Of a stretch of 64,000 nucleotides of DNA, positions 50,601-64,000 are shown one piece after another (positions within the stretch are counted from its first letter, which is position 1; each line of letters opens with the position of its first letter). The translations under genes and the position numbers were made by a program. A model generated the notes under the pieces. The model searched no databases. It was given only the letters and a program-made list of their open reading frames with translations, and had not been told where the DNA came from. Source of the stretch: Amblyornis subalaris (taxonomy: Eukaryota > Chordata > Aves > Passeriformes > Ptilonorhynchidae); the NCBI GenBank assembly GCA_018881555.1, contig JACAXG010000104.1, forward strand, positions 599,775-663,774, in the 5' to 3' direction.

Positions 50601-51991
50601 GTGCAGTCTCTACAATCTGAATCTGACAAGTTCTGTTTTCTTGCTCCAGTGGGATGGGATGACTCATTTTTAAATAGAAACTTGTTAATGTACTTATAAC
50701 GATAAGCTGTGAAAGTTGTATTGCTAAGTAACTCTGAGCTCTCAAAATGCACTAGGAACTGTGAACCTCCCTATTCCTTTCTTTTCAGTACATTCAAAAT
50801 TCAGTGCCTTTTTTATGAAGTGGAAAAGTGTAAGCCAGCAAGAGTACAGGGTGCACAGTCCTGAAGAGTGTTACAGATTGCCTGTACCACGTGAAAGTTT
50901 TTAGATTAAAAGTAGGATGCAAGTAAATGTTGCCATTCATTCACTATTTTGAGTAACGAGTAACTAGTAAATCAGTTGTGCAATACTCTTCTAGAAAGTA
51001 TACTGCAATTGCAACCGGAATGTGCACTAGCTTTAGTATGTGATAGCAATGCCTGATGCGTGTATGTTCTTGTGCCAGTGTCTTTCAAAAGGAATAGCTT
51101 ACTGTCTTTTTCTCTGTTTTGGGTGGGTGTTCATATCTGTAGCTGTTGGATATAGTTATAGAATGTTTTTTGACCTAAATTGACTTAATCTGGAAAATAA
51201 CATATATAGTATACTTAAAACTGTAGTTTTAAGTTTGCATGCTGCTGGAAGCCTATACTCTTTTTGTGTTTTAAAATGTAATTTTTTTCTGGCATAATCT
51301 TAGTGTTTCTTTTCTTGTTAGAAAATAGGTTGTTTCCCCTGTTGTTACTTGAACTACCCACCCAGGCTGATAGAGAAGCTGACTAATAGAAGTGGCATGT
51401 AGCCATTGACACATTAGACAAGTTTTTCCTTGTATTTTCTTTCCCGTGTTGTAATACTAAACNTTTTAAGAGTGGGAGGTTAAAAAAAAAAAGAANAAGA
51501 AGACTCTTTAACTTGACAGGTTATCTTCAGCAGTGGGAGCCCACAGTTATGAGGAAAGAGTAACAGGTAAGAAATGTTCTTTTCTATTTTCTTAAGTGGA
51601 TTTAGTTTGGAATTTAGCTTGACNTCATATGACACAAGTGCATGAAGTAGTACAAAGGTTAACAAATTAATGCCGTTTTAGTCCATTTTACTGAAGGAAT
51701 GGATGGATAAAATTATTAATCTCAATGTCCTACTTTAGAAAGTAGTAGTCGTCTTTAAAAGGGGAAAACTGAGATTTTGGGGACGACTTCGTTGGTGGTG
51801 GGGTTTTTTGTTTTGATTTTTGAGGGAAGAGTTCAAAAGAGATGTCTTGCTCCAGTTTTCAAGCCAGATTTTGCTTCTGAGCTTCTTCCCAAAAAACATT
51901 ACCTGGGTGTGAGCCAGACCACAGAGAATATGTGAACTGGAATTATTCCCCCAGCTGTAATTGAAACTGGTGAATAATGGGCTACTTCTTC

Positions 51992-52010
51992 TTTTTTTTT
52001 TTTTTTTTTT
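51992..52010. repeat. T19 homopolymer
   Basis: Nineteen consecutive Ts after a CTTCTTC lead-in. Read on the minus strand it could be a poly(A) tail of a retroposed copy, but the sequence next to it is not recognisable, so it is listed only as simple sequence. Confidence 0.9.
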
Positions 52011-52255
52011 AATTTTGATCTCCATTAGATTGGATACATACATCTATATGGTAATTAATTAGTGGGTTCTGTGGGTTACTGACTTAGTTTTTCACCTGAG
52101 TTCAACTCTCTCAAGTTAAAATAAGCTTGATGACTTTTTTTAAAATTCCTTTTAATGTCATAGAACCAGTAGTGCATTCAGTGCAATTATAACTAGTAAT
52201 GCAAAGAAGCCCTTCAGTTGTGGGCAGCTGGTATGTTTGGAATACTAAGTCCATA

Positions 52256-52273
52256 GATGATGATGATGATGAT
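52256..52273. repeat. GAT trinucleotide microsatellite
   Basis: Six tandem GAT units; simple sequence in the NCK2 3' flank. Confidence 0.95.
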
Positions 52274-55200
52274 AATACAGCCATAAAGAATTGCGGGTAA
52301 GGGCACCAGCAGACAGTCAGAGAGAACAGGCTCTGGGATCATTAAGCAAGTATCTTGATGGTTTCTCTTTGGAGAATTAGGATGTTTATTTTCATTTGAA
52401 TATACATAGCTAATTTGTAGAAGTTAAACTTAACCCTTTTTTGGTGTACAGTGTGTTTATACATAAGTAAATTCTAGGAATTAGCACTACAGGAGAGAAT
52501 GTGAATGTTGAGGCCCCAAGAAAATTAAAGGTACTGGTGTTTGTGGCAGCTTTCCTAATGAAAATCCTCCTAGATTTATGTTCCAGTGAAAAGTGGGGTG
52601 TTGCTTCATGTTACTTGGTTTTGCACTGGCATCAGCCTGACTTTGTGCTGTCTCCACCAAAGACAGGGTAACTGTGATTGTGTTAGATGAGATTTTCCAT
52701 AATGTCAGGGTTTTTGTGCAACCAACTTGGGCGAAGCACAGAGTGCAACGTGAAGAAAAGAATAAGGTGTTGAAAAACCCACTAGAAATGGGTGGATGCC
52801 ATAGAGAACTCATTAGATCTAGTTATTTTTGTCCTTTGCCATTACTAATTCAATAGTGAATGCTGACATTATCAGTGTTTGATGTTTTGTGTTAATAAGA
52901 CTCGGAGTTGTTTCTTGTGCTAACAGGTAACTTTNATCAGGTGTGCCACCTCCCTGGCTTGTCTCTGTGAAATCTGTGAAATTCAGAATGGTTTAAGAGA
53001 GATTATATCTTCTTTGTAGCTGGCATTTCTGATGCAGTATATAAGCACACCTATGTTGTCAACCTGATGCTGTATAGTATTACTTCTTATGTAAAAATGA
53101 GAAGTCTGAGCATGTTTCAAAAGTTATCAAACTCAGCTCAGTCCTTTGCCATGTGGTGGGCGTTAGATTACCAGTCATGGGACCCTTGATGGCAATATCC
53201 CATTCTGTTTAACAGTGGTCTTGGAGACTTGTCTCCCTAAATTAGCATCAGATTTGGTTGGGTGGTTTTTTTTATAATTCGTTTGGCTTTTTTTCCTCTC
53301 CATTTTTTCCTCAGAAATACACATGCATCTGTCTTTGGCAGCCCTTTTACTTCCTGGAAAGTCTCCTGGTCCTTGGCTGCTGTTCTGGAACTTTGTGGAT
53401 CATTTGGAGCAATGGCGTTTCCATCCAATGTTGGCTTGTTGCGAAATAATACTCTGCTTGATGAATTGCCTGATCCTGTGGTGGGGAAATAAGAGCCAAA
53501 GGTGTTTTCATTCTTATTGGTAGTTCTGGGAAGCACTTTGTGCTAGTAGAATGAACTCGGGCCATTCTTTGTGGAGGCGGGGGGAAGGGAACAGGTTACT
53601 GTTCTGGTTTAAATAAATAGCTCTGTANATGCTTGCAAATCATTCTCAAACGGTAACAATGGAGGAGCTCATTATATAATGCAATGTCAGGAACTACTTT
53701 GGTTACTGATGGAAAGAGGAGATTGCTTTCCTCAGCATTACCAGGACACAAATTCTGCAATAGTCTTAGAATTTNGGAAGAACAAACCCAACCACCTTCA
53801 GGGACATATCTGAAACCAAGCTGTGCATACTACAGTTCTGAATCTTTGAGGGTAGGGCACCACACAGTCACCTAGCTTGAATTGTTGTTACTTTACTGTT
53901 AACTGCTATGATTTTACTGTTATGATGACTCAGATGAATAATTTTTCTTGTGTTTTTCCTAGTGCAGTTGCATGTGGTCTGGCATAATTTTTGTTGAAGC
54001 TGGTTGAGCTTCCAGGAATCCTGCTTGTCCTGTGTTTTGTTCATCTGCACTACCTTCCTGCCTTAAAGAAGCCTTAAAGCTTCTTCAGTTTTTCATCTCC
54101 GTCTTGTCTACAATTATCTCTACTCTCGCTCCGTTTTCAACCTTTAATATTTAGAGCCTGCCTAATGAATGGGAACGATTGCTTTGCTCCACACTTTTCC
54201 CTTATACACCCAGGTTGCAGAGGGGCACGCCCACTTCCCTGCATGGAGCTGTTTTTGTGCTGTGGGAACATCAAGGAACAGGACATCAAGCAAATAACTG
54301 TATGGCCTGAGCAAACCTGTTCTTATTCACTGAGGTGGTTATTGGATGGTATAATCCCCACTTCAATCAGCAAGTTTCAGACTTTGGGGCTTCAGTGCAT
54401 TTGTTCTCACTGTGGAAGGTGCTCAAACAGGCAAAGCAGCTGCAATTCTGAAATGGGGAGTAGAAAAATACATGGTCAGTATTTCTGCATATTTACCCCA
54501 AATGCCATACAGCATGCTCATCAAAACAGGGCCAGTGAAATTCTTNTGTTGGCATTTGACAGTGATTGCCCATCCCTCCTTTCTTGCTTGCTGAAATTTC
54601 TTCTTGACCTACTGGTATTTTCCAGTACTGTACAGAGAGAATAGCAAGAATTCCTCCAAGAGAGTTGCAATTCAGCAGTAGCAGTTGTTGAGACCTGATT
54701 TGTTTGAATTGCATCGATGCATATTTAGGCTGATATAGTGGAGTTGTTACACTGGCATATAACACTGTATTATAGCTGTAAATGCCAGTTTGTGCTGTTT
54801 ATTGGGACTGTTATAATTATGTGTGCTGTAAAATCTTCATTCAAAACCTGATATCATAAACAAAGCCCTTTAATTAAAAAGAAAAAAATAGCCCCCAGCC
54901 CACATACAAAAGGAAGGAACAACTCAAACTGGAAAGAGCAGCCTAAATGATTGTTATGCACTGGACAGTGATGATGGAGAGCAGACAAAGAGAATACACT
55001 GAGGAGCCGTGGAAATGAAGCAGCATGAAAGGAGTGGTGACAGTGCTATTGGGAGTGTGCTCACCCACACGAATGGAGTGATGCATGTGTTGGCACCAGT
55101 GAGCAGGAGTGGAGTTCAAAATAAATGCATGAGGCATTTGCTAAGGGGCTGAGCTCAGCAGGCCCAGGCCAGAGGAACTTCAGTTTCATTCTAAAGAAGT

Positions 55201-57820
55201 TCACGCTTTTTCTCCAAAGATGCAGAGACAGGATATAAATAGCAGTGGGCTTGAATAAGCAGTCAGCCTCTGTGGCAGGAAATGGAGACATCTAAGATAG
55301 CCCCTTTGTCCCAGATAGATGTGTTTGTGCATGATTACTTTCCCTCCATTTAAAAGACTGCTTCAAATTTGATTTGTTCCAGAACTAACTCACTTCTCTG
55401 TTCAGAATCAGTGCAAGCCTTTCTGTAGCAGACTGATCACTGGGGAAAGGTTTGACTACACTTGAGCATGAGTGTAAACTTGTCCTAGGCTGCACATGGG
55501 TGCCTAATCCTTGGTGACCTCAGTGCCCTAGGAAGGGAGAACCAATACTTGAACAATTTTAGTTGGGTCTATAATTGCATTGAAACTCCTCTGCTCTTTC
55601 TCTTTCCCCACCACACTGATGGCTTGGGGACACATATCCCTTGGGCTTCTGCAATCTGTTTTGCAGCCCTGATACTTCCTCAGATTGTTTCCAACTTTGT
55701 CTGATACTTGGAAAAAAGCCCCTTAAACCTGCTTCTCCTCATACCAGCCTTTCCCACTGAATGTGAAAAATTTCTGCACTTATGTAGTCATACTCATGCC
55801 ATCCAGGGAACCTTGTTACCCGCTGCTGTAAGATCAATATGTTGCCTGCCATCAGCATACAGAAAATACTGGATTACTCCATCCCCGATGGAAGAGCAAT
55901 CTGTCGAGACTATGTCATTTCAAATCAGCATGGATATGAGTTGGATTGGGAGCTGATGATGCATAAAACTTGATGAGGAGAGGTAAAATATGGTGTGTGT
56001 GAATTCTGAATCATCTCTTTTCAATGAAGAGTCTGTGCTGGCCCTCCTGTAATTATACAGTTGTAATAGTAGGCTTCCCAGTACACATACATTAGGGGGA
56101 TGCAAGGTCTTAAAAGNACTGACTCACTGTGGTGCTTCTGTTTCTAAAACAAGAGAACGCAGTTGTTGCAAAACCAGTGAATCTGGACTAAAATAGACCT
56201 TTCTTGTTGGTGATATTGGCTGACCTGGTCTCTTTGCTGGTTCCTCATCAGTTCTTGTGGGGCCTTGTACTTCTGAGTGGGACCCATCTCCTCCCAGTCA
56301 GCATGGGTACAAGTGAGTTATGAACTCTTAGCATGGTGCTCTGAACTAATCCTCTCCTGGGTTTTCAGCTGCTGTGCTTCCCAAGTGATGAAAGTCATTT
56401 TTAGTGGCCTGGAAAAAAAAAGCAGAGATGTTTTTCCAGAAGCTTGGATCTGTGTCTGCAGAAGTTAGGAAGAACAGTCTTGAAATTAAGTTATGGTAAA
56501 TTGTGATCTAGTCAGCTATAGATTTTCATGCTCATTTAAGATGATAGATAGACACATACTGAAAAAATAGGAAAAGTTAATGAAGACGTTTCTTTCTCTG
56601 AATGTCATTCATCCTTCCTGTAAACCTTGTCCTTTCTAGCTTGTAGGGAAGTTTGACAATGCTTCCTCCCCTCTGAATTTCTTGCCCTAGAACTCAGGAA
56701 ACTGGCCAGTCTTGGTACTGTCTTCTGGTAAATGCTTACAATTTACCCTCACCGCATGTTTTGAATATACAGGCTTGTTAGCACATTTCAGCACGATTTT
56801 GTGAGCACAGAAACAAAATCACTGCCCCTCAGTGATGCTGTGTATATTGATAAGCACACATGTACCTTGTCTGGCACCCTGATTGTTAGTTTGAGAATGC
56901 TTTGGTTTTTAATGGGCGGTGGCCATGAACTGAGACGCAGAAAAAGGAAATTATTTGCAGAGCCTCCCAATATTATGCAATAACCACAAAGGGTATCAAC
57001 ATTTACTTTACATGTTCTCTGAGGGCTTATACCAAGACAAGCTGAAATTTAATGGAAAGATCAAAATTACTAGAATTGGCTTTGGATCAAGCTCTAATAC
57101 AATTCATTTCTTACTGACTTTTGTTTGATATCAGAAAGTATTAAGGCACTTGCACTTTTGATTTTAAAAGGCCTAATTTTAGAAGATACAGGGGATCAGA
57201 AATGTTAACTTGTATTCCAGAGCAGCTGACTGAATTATACATCTGTGTTTTCTAAACATAGGTGAGGCATATTTTCTGTCATAGACGAGGTGTATTTACT
57301 TTATCAATCTTACAAAAATGATAAAAAGTGGAGATGGTGCCAAATCTGCAAAGAAAATATAATATGAAAGGAGATCTCATGCTTACTTCAGTATGAACTA
57401 TTGCACTGTTCTTTAACAGAATCTGACTTCGTAAGTTTTCTGCTGTGGAATTACTATGGCTTTTCTCAGATTTTCTGGTTATTAAAATTCAGCCCTCCAA
57501 CTTCAGAGCTCCCTTTTCTAATGTTATTTGATCCTACCTAGAGGAAAGTGTTTTAAGTGTTAGATATATTTTTAATGGATAAAACCTTAATAGTAAGAAT
57601 TAAAGAACATTATACTTCTGGACTTAGAAAGCTCAAGTTGGAGAAGAAAAGAATGCTATTTGTTTTCTTGGTTTATTTTACGTTTCAAATAATGTTCCAG
57701 CTCTCCAAGGAACACTGTGGTATTACTGTGCACTTGGGCCATACATTCGCATCCCATAGGGATTTTGCAAGTGTTCTTCATCTATAATAAGCCAGTATTA
57801 AAAATAATTTCTGGATATCT

Positions 57821-58545
57821 CATAGAATCACAGAATGGTTTTGGTTGGAAGGGACCTTAAAGATCATCTAGTTTCAATCCCCCTGCCATGGACAGGGACA
57901 CCTTCCNTTAGACCAGGTTGCTCAAAACCCCATGCAGCTGGTCTGAGACACTTACAGGGGTGGAGTATCCACAACTTCTCTGGGCAACCTGTTCCAGTGC
58001 CCCACCACCCTCACAGTAAATAATTTCATCCTAATGTCTAATCTAAATCTACCCTCTTTCAGTTTAAAGCCAATTCCCACTTGTCCTGTCACTACATGCC
58101 CTTGTAAGAAGTCCCTCTCCAGCTCTCTTGTCGGCCCCCTTTAGGTACTGGAAGGTGCTATAAGGTCTCACCAGTTCTCTTCTCCAGGTTGAACAATCCT
58201 GATTCTCTCAGCCTGTGTTCATAGGAGAGGTATTCCAGGCCTCTGATCATGTTTGCAACCCTTCTCTGAATTCCAATATGTCCAGGTCTTTCCTGTGCTG
58301 GGATCCCTGGAGCTGGATGCAGCACTCCAGGTGGGGTCTCACAGGAGCAGAGCAGAGAGGCAGAATCCCCTCGCTTGCCCTGCTGGCCACNCTGCTTTGA
58401 TGCAGCCCAGGACACCATCAACTTTCTGAGCTGCAATGTGCACATTGCCAGGTCATGTCCAGTTTTTCGCCCACCAAAGTACTCCAAAATTCTTCCCCTC
58501 AGGGCTGCTCTCAATCCATTCTCTGCCCAGCCTATATTCGTGTAG
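57821..58545 (-). mobile_element. CR1 LINE fragment, 3' end
   Basis: The plus strand starts with the inverted CR1 terminus CATAGAATCACAGAATGG and the GGTTGGAAGGGACC block. It continues through the inverted 3' end and terminal reverse-transcriptase part, and the match fades near 58545. On the minus strand the CR1 polyprotein tail is readable (for example [16 protein letters not shown] near 58215-58285, then [12 protein letters not shown]). It is 5'-truncated, shorter than the intron 1 copy and in the same orientation. The divergence from the intron 1 copy, including a different terminus, suggests a separate insertion of another CR1 subfamily. Confidence 0.95.
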
Positions 58546-61500
58546 AAACATACTTTCCTCCTGTCTTCTGGAATTACAGAGGAGACAGTGTTGCATATGT
58601 CCCCAGTTTTGGGACTTGTCTTCGAGATAGTCACTTGTTGCACCATTGTAGTGAAAAACTTTNTCAATGTGTGAAAGAGCTTAAATAGTAGATTAGGAAT
58701 GGTTGTTTTCAATTCCTTCATCTAATGGGTTTTGATGTTTATCTTTGTGATGGTATAGCAACACAACACAAACGTAGCTAAAGTTTGGTCGTTTGTTCCA
58801 CTTGGTTTCTCTTTCAGCTTCTATGTCCTTGCTGCTTAATGATGTTCCTTTCTTCTCTACTGGTTGGAACTGGCTGGATTCGCAAGCTTAATATTGCAAT
58901 AATTACTCTGGAATTCGTTATGTTTATTATTGGAGGTTGAATAGGTAAAAGAGCAGCNAGTTTCCAGGCAGGGACCAGGTCCTGACAACTGCTTGCAGAA
59001 GGATTTAGCAAGGTTACACCTGTTTATCTGCAGCAAGCTGGTCTTTTTTTTCTTTCTCTTGCTGCCATTTTCCCACGTCTTCAGTGATTCACAGCCTCCT
59101 ACACTGCAGTCCACTGGGACTGCCAGAGATGACTTTGTTGTTAGTTGATTTTTCTTGAATGACCCAAGTTTTCCTTGTAATCTGATTACATCAAGGGGAT
59201 GGTGTTAGGCCTCTGGGATTTTCAGGAATGACTTGCATTGCACACACTTAAAGGAAGCTTGTTCAAAGTGACCTAAAAACTTAAAAGTCTCAAAGGAATC
59301 ACCAGTTTTCAGTTCTGGGCTCAAAAACATGACTTCCTGAAATGCCCATGCTCTTTTAGATGAGTGTGCTTGCTCTGTGCTAAGGTCTCCTGCTTTCCTG
59401 CCTCTTGCTCTCCTCTAGTTCTAAGCTCCTCTGTGCAAGCCAGGGTTACAATCCTGTGTGGTCATGGGGCACCCGTGTCAAATGACCCCCTATGACCCCA
59501 ATGCTTTCACTGTTGTGCCCTCCTCTTCTATCTCTGTGCTCAGTATGTGGGATTTCTCAATCACACATGAAACTGAAAGCACAACCTTGGGCCCTGCTTA
59601 TGAAACACAATTTAAAAAACCCTCTACATACTTCAGCTTGTCTTGGATATGCGAGAGTCCACCTTCTCAACAGANTGGTATGCTTCCATCTTCTCTTTAT
59701 GAGAACAGTAGTAAATCACAAAATATCACAAGATTACTTCTGTACACTGTATATACCCTTTGTAGACTCCCCCCAAAAACAGAGGGAATTACATAAGGAA
59801 ATAGAAAAATGAATGGTACTGTGCATTTTCTGCCATTGGCTTGTTAGAGCTCCTATTCTATGTGCTTTGCAGCACTGAGAAATATAAACACAGCTAGTCT
59901 CCTCCTTTTTCAGCACCGCTTAGACAGTGTGTCCTGTTGCTTGAATTTATTGCCAGAGTTGCCAAGTGGCAAATCACATGGATTCATCACGTGAATGGAC
60001 ATTTGTTCATGTGGAATTGCTTTGGTGCTGCAAAACTGTTTCCTATAGGTACTGATTTGCTGTCATTCAGGTCCTCAGCAATGTTATTCAGCACTGCTTT
60101 TAGCNGTTGATCTGAGCCACACTCCAGGCTGTGAAGAAGGGTTCAGAGGATATTCAATACAAATCTGAACTCTGCAATTCTCTCTTAAGGTACATGTTGT
60201 AAAGAAGGCAGGGAATTAATTCCCCTGCTGCTTCTGCCACAAATGGAATTTTATGTGAGCCAAGAAACTTCAGCTGATGCTCCATGTTTTATTGTGTGTC
60301 AGGTGAGCCCAGAAACTTCCTTCATGAGGGCTGTGCATGCTCTTGACTGATGAAATATTTCACCCGCTTCAACAGTGGGAGGTTCTTTAATTAAAGGGAA
60401 TAAGTAGCATGTACTATATCAAACACTTTAATTCTGAAAACTTGGAAATGAGAATTAATAGATTCATGCAGAAGTGTGCTTACAGGGGATTAATGACTGT
60501 TGTTAAGCTGGTGATTATTCATTTCCATTTTGAATACATTGGTCTGAGAATATTCTTGGGATCCAAGAAATTAAAAAATGGAGACATGGGGGCTTGGGCA
60601 TGGGAACTCCAGGACTGAAATGTTTCCCTTTAGTGACATGGTATTAAAATCCACTGACTGATGCTTCAGGTGACTGTGACTGTCATTTCAGCCCTGCACG
60701 TGGCCCTGTGACATTCTGCTCAGTTTTCAAGCATGCCATAATACTGAGGATAAGGCTTAAAGAGAGCAGTGAAAATAAAGGTACAAAATATTAATAAAAG
60801 CCCAATTTCATGCCAATGGTTGGGGGAAACACAGTGAAGGTTTGTGTGATGTTCACATGGGCTTTGGTGTCATGCTGCTATCACTGACATCCAGAGTCCT
60901 CCACCAGTCTCTGAGACTTGAATCAGACCTAGTTTGCCTGGGTTATCTGTGCAACCTGTTTTCTCCCATCTTGCTTCGTCCAGAATAAAAGAAACTGCCT
61001 TACAGTTCTAGGACTGGAATTTTAAGCAAGGGGGCAGTATTAAGAGAGATAAGTAAGCCCTTTTTAAAAAGGTGCCCCGTGGAATGGTATTTGAAGAACT
61101 GGCCATTGGGGTAGAACAAGAGAAAGCTGAGGTATACAAGTGTGAGTTTTTCATGCAGCAAGCATGGGGTGGGGGTGAACAAGAAAGATCAGGAAGAGGA
61201 ATGAGCCTCCACCAATACTCACACAGAAAGGGAAGAGCATTAAATCAGGTCTATTGATTGGCACTGATACAAAAGTAATGCTTTTCTCTTAAGCACAACT
61301 CTGCTGTCACAGCTCTTTGGTTACTGATGTGTGCTCCCAACAAAAGACATTACCTTAATGCAGAGAGGTCTCTGTGAGCTGCAGGCATAACTGAGGCTGT
61401 GACATACTCTCAAGCATGGTTACCCAGACAATTTTTTCTAGTGCATTTTTACGTCTGTGCTTTTTTTCTCCTGAATGCTTCTGTTGATAGTCAGACTTCC

Positions 61501-64000
61501 TCAATGTTATTGCTCACCTTNAGGGGTAGGAGGAGGGAAGAGTAAAAACCTGAATGCTTATAATGTCCCTCAGTGTTGAAAATCATAATTGGCCACAAAT
61601 GACATCAACACGGGGGATTAGAGAAGCACAAAAATAGTACATGAGGGGTTTGAAAAGACGATGTAAGTGNCTGTAGAACAACATCTTCCCTCTCTCAAAT
61701 AAAACGCTCTCATCCACTAACTCNTCTATCTCAGTCCTCATTAAAGTTAGTGGGAGCCTTTCCATTAACTTAAGAGGATGTTGGATCAACCCCAGATCCT
61801 CTGTGCTGGGTGTAACGGGCACAGTTGTTAAGCTCAGAGGTGAGCAGAGTGAATTTTATGACTGAAGAGTCTGTGTGAAATTTCAGCCCTCTTCAATCCA
61901 CTGGTGAAACTCCCNTTAACTTCATTAGTGCTGGGATTTTGCCACTAGGCTCAGCATGAACTGAAATCAATGTGGCAAGAGACAGCGGGATGTTTGACAA
62001 CAGCGATGCTGGCTGTGTTTTATCCATGGCTGGAATGCAGAAGTGCAAACTGTTTTCTCTGTTAAAGTTTCGTGCTGCCATTTCAGTGGCAATAGCAGAG
62101 AATTGAGCCCAACTGCAGCTGCCTCTCTCGTACAGAGAGAAATTCCAGCATGGCACCTGGCGTGGGCTTTNCTTCAAAAATGCTCCCTTAGGAGTTTTCC
62201 ACTTTATCCAGAGGTGGCTCTATCTAATATGCAGCAGGTAACTGGAATATAGTACACTTCCATCCAGCAGCGTAGACCATGCCCATAATCCCTCCCCAGG
62301 TGGAAGAAAGCATAAAGCTAGAGTTCAAACAAAAATAGAGAATTTGGAAGAAAAGATGCTTCTAAGAAAGTAATGAGCTGTACCCATCCAGCTGTGCTAT
62401 CTGCAGGGAAATGATATATTTTTGAATTGGAAAGAGATGTGTGTGTGTAAGAAGGAGGAAGAAATGATTGAAAACACGTGATAATGGAAAGGATTTTCAC
62501 CACTCTCCCCAATCTGAAGAGAAAGATGTCCATTATAATAATTGCAGTGTAAGCCCCAGAAATATGCTGCAGTGTGAGGCCAGATCCATCCCTGGAGGGC
62601 TTGCAGGCAGAGATGAGTATAAAAAGTCACAAGAGTTCAGGGATAGGTCAATACAATGGTTTCAGTTTTTAAGCAACTGGTACAGGGTTTTCTAGAAAGG
62701 GTTGGAAATCTTATTTCCCGTAAGCAGCTGGAGTTGAACTCCAAAACCCAAAGGCTCTTAAAACCCTGGTTGCTTTTTGAAATGTTTATGGTTATCAATA
62801 TCTAATCCTAGCCTGCTTCCCAACCTTGGGCTGCCTTTGAAGTATGACTACCGAGAAGTGCTCTGTGCTCCTCCTCTGCTCCCTGAGCAGGCTCCAAAAT
62901 GAAAGGGTTTCTTGTAAGCACGTGCTTCACCTTTTATTTCTACATGCTGTTGACTGCTATTGGCACAACCTTCCTCAAAAATGATGAGGATGATAACAAT
63001 GTGATACTTAATTGAGGTCTCTGAAAGAACCTCACTGGCTTTAGGCTCTGTCTATAGCCACCAAAGATCTCTGTCTTTAAGGAGAGCACATAGGTGCAGC
63101 ATTGTAGTGTCTACATTTAGATATGCTGCCTGGGAGTCTGACTCCTCCTGGGGTTAAGTGGTTCATTCGTTCAAATATTATCTTACTGGTAATGCCAGCA
63201 TATCATTAATGTAGAGAATCATTAAATGGGGAACATTTTTTCTGTCTCCTTTCCCATGTGTTAATGTTAAATGTGGTCCCCCATTCCTGCCTCCAGCACC
63301 CCCCCAACCATTTCTCTTTCTGGAGCATTCAGAGTGCATGACTTCATCTGCTTGATTGTATCGAGCCTTGGGAATGCTGGCTTTGTCTCTGAAACCACCA
63401 GAATGTGCTGAGCAAACACCGCTCCCAGTCAGGCTGCATCAGGGCTGGCAGCTAAAGCCTCCTATGCAAGAAAACTTGCTAGGAGCTGCTTTTTGATGAG
63501 ATCATCTTTAATGATAGGGGATTGTCTTATTTTGGTGAACTGGATTGAACACGAGGGCAGTATCAGGGCCAAATAAAAGAGCTGTTGTTTCCGAGTGTTT
63601 TTGTAGCTTTCTAGGTTTGCATTTTTGCACAAAAGTGGGCATTCATTCTTAGTTACGTTGCAGTTTGATCTTTTATACTGACAATGTGGTTTCTGTCACT
63701 GGCAGCAGTGCCAGTAAAGTCTACAATGGATTTTTAAAATGTAATTGGGGAGGGAGTGTTTTTCTCTGAGAGGGATGAAGAGCTGTATCTCTAATGATGC
63801 AAACTTCTTAAGAAGAACTGTGCTGTTCACTCAAATCTGTCTAGCTATAGACTGTTGTTGTTCTTGTGCATCAACCAGCTGGAGTAAGCTGAAGCAATGG
63901 AAAGGGAAGGATTGCTGACAGGTATCTAATGGGAGTCCTTCTATGGGAACTCCCATGATGGGAGTGCAGGAACTCTCTGTGCAGCACGTCCAACTTGGTG
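58546..64000. other. Distal 3' flank, no gene recognised
   Basis: No exon, RNA gene or repeat family was recognised. The last kilobase or so (about 63150-63760) has the unrepetitive, TAAT/ATTA-containing texture often seen in conserved non-coding elements, but conservation cannot be judged from a single sequence. Open frames are short and overlap one another. Confidence 0.6.

Larger units (their letters stand above)
47622..57820. other. 3' flank of NCK2, no gene recognised
   Basis: AT-rich flanking DNA. Additional AATAAA hexamers at 47874-47879, 49489-49494 and 49556-49561 leave open that distal 3'UTR isoforms extend into the first 2 kb. A GAT repeat (52256-52273) and a T tract (51992-52010) are present. 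Open frames such as 54165-54644 (159 codons, containing an N) have no identifiable domain and no partner exons. In mammals the genes beyond NCK2 are ECRG4 and UXS1; I saw no exon of either here. Confidence 0.7.

Noticed and set aside
54165..54644. 159-codon plus-strand open frame in the 3' flank
   Set aside because: No family resemblance, contains an N, no flanking splice signals forming a gene model, and several other frames are open across the same region.
58158..58721. 187-codon minus-strand open frame
   Set aside because: Its body is the tail of the CR1 reverse-transcriptase ORF; the N-terminal part is flanking sequence. It is a transposon remnant, not a host gene.
47622..64000. Searched for exons of ECRG4 or UXS1, which follow NCK2 in mammals
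   Set aside because: No open frame resembles either protein; they presumably lie beyond the window if synteny holds.

Overview
The window is vertebrate nuclear DNA, almost certainly from a bird. It is AT-rich, intron-dominated and CpG-poor. It carries two LINE fragments of the CR1 type that is abundant in avian genomes, and one protein-coding gene, NCK2, with the exon structure and protein length of the vertebrate SH3/SH2 adaptor. Isolated single Ns are scattered about once per kilobase and none falls in a coding exon.

Layout. Positions 1-16747 are intron 1 of NCK2; the upstream 5'UTR exon(s) and promoter lie outside the window. This stretch holds a degenerate antisense CR1 copy (about 6859-8093). 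The first coding exon is 16748-16989 (ATG at 16764). Intron 2 is 16990-36555. The large second coding exon is 36556-37277. Intron 3 is 37278-46519 and contains a possible solo LTR at 44140-44761. The last coding exon starts at 46520, with the stop codon at 46712-46714. A 3'UTR of about 0.9 kb probably ends near 47621, at an AATAAA followed directly by a G-quadruplex-type G-rich element. From there to 64000 is gene-free flank with a second antisense CR1 fragment (about 57821-58545).

The three coding exons join in frame (226 + 722 + 195 nt including the stop) to give 380 residues: SH3-SH3-SH3-SH2, with all expected ligand-binding tryptophans and the SH2 phosphotyrosine-binding arginine. The product is a cytosolic adaptor linking phosphotyrosine signals to actin and small-GTPase effectors.

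I found no undescribed multi-gene system. The points most worth a second look concern NCK2 expression: an upstream ORF overlapping the start codon; an AATAAA just inside intron 2 whose TAA is also the stop of a read-through SH3-1-only ORF; an in-frame open extension upstream of exon 3; an inverted pair of octamer motifs about 600 bp before exon 3; and the G-rich element at the likely poly(A) site. The LTR candidate is a further separate observation. No tRNA, rRNA, CRISPR or other protein-coding gene was recognised. The many short open frames in the introns and flank look like chance.
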